A stretch of 8,198 nucleotides of DNA from Deltaproteobacteria bacterium (GTDB lineage: Bacteria; Desulfobacterota; Desulfobacteria; Desulfobacterales; UBA11574). Every line of letters begins with the position of its first letter. The stretch's first letter is position 1. The stretch covers positions 1 to 8,198 of the forward strand of contig JAFCZV010000151.1 of NCBI GenBank assembly GCA_019314155.1, written 5' to 3'. Under the pieces are notes generated by a model. The model made no database searches, had not been told where the DNA came from, and saw only the letters and a list, made by a program, of their open reading frames with translations. Made by a program: the position numbers and the translations under genes. Shown one piece after another: positions 6,282 to 8,198 of the stretch.

Positions 6282-7791
6282 ACAAACGAATCCACTGGCC
6301 GACCGTATCGACGGCCCGTCCGCTGCCAAAATGTCTGGTAAAGATTTGAAAATAATACAGCTCTTCCTTGCTCCGCACCATGGGAAAACTTTTTTGAGCT
6401 TCCAGCAACGCCTCATCTTTAAAATATGCCGGAAGTAAATCGGCCGAGCCGGAGCCTTGAGAGAATTCCTGTTTCAGCCGCCATACGATTTCTTTGGGCA
6501 GCACGTTTTCAAAAGCCTTTCTGAAAATCCATTTTTCGATTTTCTGGTCGCCATCAGGTTTTTGCTTATATTCAGGGGGAAGGGTCATGGCATAGTTGAG
6601 CAATTCGCCGGATATCAGGGGGGTTACTACCCGAATAGAATTGCAAAGGTTCATTCGGTCTAAACGCAACGAAGCATTATTATGCAAAAACCCGATGCAT
6701 TCCATCTGACGAGCGAACAATTCTTCAGCAGGGAAGTCCTTGAGATACAGGTATCCGCAAAAAATCTCATCACCGCCTTCTCCGGAAAGGAGTACTTCGA
6801 TCCCTTTTTCTTTGGCATATCTGGAGATTAGATAATTGGATACCGAGCCCCTCACTAGTGAGGGATCGAAAGACTCCAAATAATAGATCACACCGGGTAG
6901 TACTTCCAGTATTCGATCTAAGTCTACAATTAATTCATGATGGTCTGAGTTTATATGGGCTGCCATTAAGCGGGCACATTTTATATCTTCACTTTCTCCC
7001 ACGCCCAAAGCAAAGGTTTTTAATCGGGCGTCATTCCCAAATTTGTTCATGTAGGCTTCACTGGCCAGCCAGACGATGACACTACTGTCAATTCCGCCGC
7101 TGAGCAGGCTGCCGGTGAGCACGTTGAAGTCTACGCGATTATTGAAGCTGCGCTGGATAATATCTCTAATCGTTGCCGTTATTTTGTCAAGGTCGTCCGC
7201 AAGGATTTCCGGCTGACTTTGGGGCAGTTCTGCAAACCGGGTCAGCGTGCCCGAACCGTTCATATAATGTCCCGGGGGAAATTCATAGACCTCGTCGGTA
7301 ATGGTTATCAGGCTTTTAAGTTCGCTTGTCAAATAAAAGGTGCCGTCTTTGTATCCGTAAAAGAGTGTTTTGATACCCAAAAGATCTCGGGCTGCAAACA
7401 GGTTTTCACCGTCAGAAATCACAAAAGCGAAAACAGCATCATCCAAATACGAGAGCATATTAGGGCCATACTTTTTGAATAGGTGGAGAATCAACCGCTC
7501 TTCTTTGAAAGAACCGTGCGTAATCCCGTGAGTGTTGCACAGATCGTTGGAGTTGCCCATTTGACCGTCGTAACATATGGAACTGTTTTTATTCCCTGGA
7601 TTGGTGACAGGCACTGGATCGTTTTCCGGATGCGCCTCAGGGCAGTCGGCTTTCAGATAGTTCTGGGCCATGATTGCTCTATTGTTTATGCTAATTCCTG
7701 AAAGATAGGGTCCGCGGTGCCGGATTTTGTCAAACATTTCCTCGATCTTAAAAGAATCCGGACGACCGAAACCAACAATCAAACCACTCAT
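6280..7791 (-). CDS. Asparagine-synthetase-like ATP-dependent amide synthetase lacking the glutaminase Cys
   Basis: 503 residues in the AsnB architecture: an N-terminal Ntn glutaminase-like domain (about 1-190) and a C-terminal AMP-forming synthetase domain (about 205-480). The synthetase half keeps the pyrophosphate loop SGGIDSS (231-237), LESFDPSLVRGS (305-316, matching the aspartate-site strand IETYDxxxIRAS of E. coli AsnB), SGEGGDEIFCGY (336-347, with the catalytic-type E338) and K440 in WRLKQEFS. The glutaminase half is degenerate. Residue 2, the processed N-terminal Cys of AsnB, is Ser, and the glutamine-binding FNGEIYN is replaced by YDGQMGN (74-80), although RHRGP (24-28) and ARDLLGIK (134-141) persist. 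Glutamine hydrolysis is therefore unlikely. It should adenylate a carboxylate and use free ammonia or another amine, as beta-lactam synthetase does with an internal amine. The product could still be asparagine. The AGGAGG 4 bases before the ATG fixes the start. It lies 76 bases after the Fe-S protein gene, in the same direction. Confidence 0.88.
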   Translation of the reverse strand: MSGLIVGFGRPDSFKIEEMFDKIRHRGPYLSGISINNRAIMAQNYLKADCPEAHPENDPVPVTNPGNKNSSICYDGQMGNSNDLCNTHGITHGSFKEERLILHLFKKYGPNMLSYLDDAVFAFVISDGENLFAARDLLGIKTLFYGYKDGTFYLTSELKSLITITDEVYEFPPGHYMNGSGTLTRFAELPQSQPEILADDLDKITATIRDIIQRSFNNRVDFNVLTGSLLSGGIDSSVIVWLASEAYMNKFGNDARLKTFALGVGESEDIKCARLMAAHINSDHHELIVDLDRILEVLPGVIYYLESFDPSLVRGSVSNYLISRYAKEKGIEVLLSGEGGDEIFCGYLYLKDFPAEELFARQMECIGFLHNNASLRLDRMNLCNSIRVVTPLISGELLNYAMTLPPEYKQKPDGDQKIEKWIFRKAFENVLPKEIVWRLKQEFSQGSGSADLLPAYFKDEALLEAQKSFPMVRSKEELYYFQIFTRHFGSGRAVDTVGQWIRL

Positions 7792-7795
7792 ACAA

Positions 7796-7801
7796 CCTCC
7801 T
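7796..7801 (-). promoter_or_regulatory. Shine-Dalgarno fixing the AsnB-like start
   Basis: A perfect AGGAGG on the minus strand ends 4 bases before the ATG at 7791. It matters because it makes Met-Ser the true N-terminus, so the missing Cys is not an artefact of choosing the wrong start. The spacing is slightly short. Confidence 0.7.
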
Positions 7802-7830
7802 AATATTGTTCTACAAAAATTGAACTGTCA

Positions 7831-7848
7831 GGTGATGTTTTGCTCACC
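7831..7848. repeat. Short hairpin between the Fe-S protein and AsnB-like genes
   Basis: GGTGA (7831-7835) and TCACC (7844-7848) form a perfect 5-base stem with an 8-base loop, 19 bases after the Fe-S gene stop. No T-run follows directly (five T occur about 10 bases later), so it is at best a weak terminator or an mRNA processing or attenuation element. Confidence 0.25.
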
Positions 7849-7867
7849 AAATATTCGGGCTGGCGGC

Positions 7868-8198
7868 TCATAAGATCAGACAATCGGAAACCAGTTCCCA
7901 TAAATACTTTACTTTAAGATCCCCAAAACCATACGCTTCTTTTACGTTGTTGAACTGGCCGTGACAGCTGTGACAGGGAACCACCAACATTTTTGCACCT
8001 GTCGCTTTGATCTGATCGATCTTTTTTCTGGCATAAAAGACCCGTTCCTCGTTGTATCCGGTTGTAAGGGTTCCACCCCCACCACCGCAACAAATTTGGT
8101 CCATTCTATTCGGGTAAAGATCCACCCAGTTTTCCATACACTGATCCATGATCCATCGCGGCTCCTCAAAAAAACCGTGTCCAAAACATTTTTGGGCT
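7868..8198 (-). CDS. CCG-domain (HdrB/HdrD-like) Fe-S oxidoreductase, C-terminal part, cut by window edge
   Basis: The frame is open to the right edge; the 109 visible residues begin AQKCFGHGFFEEPRW. An internal ATG at 8149 (MDQCMENW) is not a credible start because family-like sequence precedes it. The visible part is the second cysteine-rich CCG domain (PF02754 type): YPNRMDQICCGGGGG, then 37 residues after the CC pair, then PCHSC. This is the CC...CxxC half of the motif that binds a [4Fe-4S] or noncubane cluster in HdrB, HdrD, DsrK/TmcB and glycolate-oxidase GlcF proteins. GFFEEPRW resembles the phrase that follows the first motif cysteine in that family. Its likely role is cytoplasmic or membrane-associated electron transfer or disulfide reduction. 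Which subfamily it belongs to cannot be decided without the N-terminal ferredoxin region. It probably leads an operon with the AsnB-like gene. Confidence 0.85.
   Translation of the reverse strand, partial: AQKCFGHGFFEEPRWIMDQCMENWVDLYPNRMDQICCGGGGGTLTTGYNEERVFYARKKIDQIKATGAKMLVVPCHSCHGQFNNVKEAYGFGDLKVKYLWELVSDCLIL

Noticed and set aside
6240..6282. CRISPR, tRNA or insertion-sequence signals
   Set aside because: I looked in this gap and the other intergenic stretches; no repeated spacer units, tRNA-like clover arms, transposase or terminal inverted repeats were seen.
7942..8184. Second minus-strand frame at the right edge
   Set aside because: It overlaps the CCG-domain frame, which carries the CC and CxxC motifs, so it is an out-of-frame shadow.

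Overview
The window looks like part of a chromosome of a strictly anaerobic, probably sulfate-reducing or syntrophic bacterium of the Desulfobacterota (former Deltaproteobacteria). This is inferred from gene content: a tungsten-type aldehyde:ferredoxin oxidoreductase (AOR), a non-pyrrolysine MttB-superfamily methyltransferase and a heterodisulfide-reductase-like CCG iron-sulfur protein. Together these are typical of anaerobes that run corrinoid methyl transfer and ferredoxin-linked redox chemistry. No 16S or other marker gene is present, so the assignment is provisional.

The window holds two convergent transcription units. The plus-strand unit (left edge to 2630) is the distal part of a peptide/opine/nickel (Dpp/Opp) ABC transporter operon. 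It has the C-terminal three-quarters or so of a DppC-type permease, then the ATPase component. The ATPase appears to have been a single tandem polypeptide, DppD-like followed by DppF-like, with two nucleotide-binding domains and two cysteine-containing HPY tails. In this sequence it is broken near 1251: roughly 26 codons after the H-switch of the first domain are missing and the frame changes. The result is two overlapping open frames (592-1335 and 1302-2630). Either the locus has decayed or the assembly lost about 80 bases.

The minus-strand unit reads right to left: C-terminal part of a CCG-domain Fe-S oxidoreductase (8198-7868), an asparagine-synthetase-like protein whose glutaminase nucleophile Cys is replaced by Ser (7791-6280), a 273-base gap with a likely terminator, a candidate promoter and a small inverted repeat, then the AOR (6006-4162) and the MttB-family methyltransferase (4136-2694), which are only 25 bases apart. 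The terminator and promoter suggest two sub-operons: Fe-S protein plus synthetase, and AOR plus methyltransferase.

How the genes work together is inference. The transporter may bring in a peptide-like or N-methylated compound. The MttB-like enzyme would demethylate it to a corrinoid protein encoded elsewhere. The AOR and the Hdr-like protein would handle low-potential electrons, and the AsnB-like enzyme would adenylate and amidate a carboxylate with free ammonia or another amine. The combination is unfamiliar to me. Three of its enzymes depart from the textbook family: AsnB-like without Cys, AOR with Phe where a catalytic His is usual, and MttB without pyrrolysine or an adjacent corrinoid protein. 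The cluster is the best candidate here for undescribed biology.
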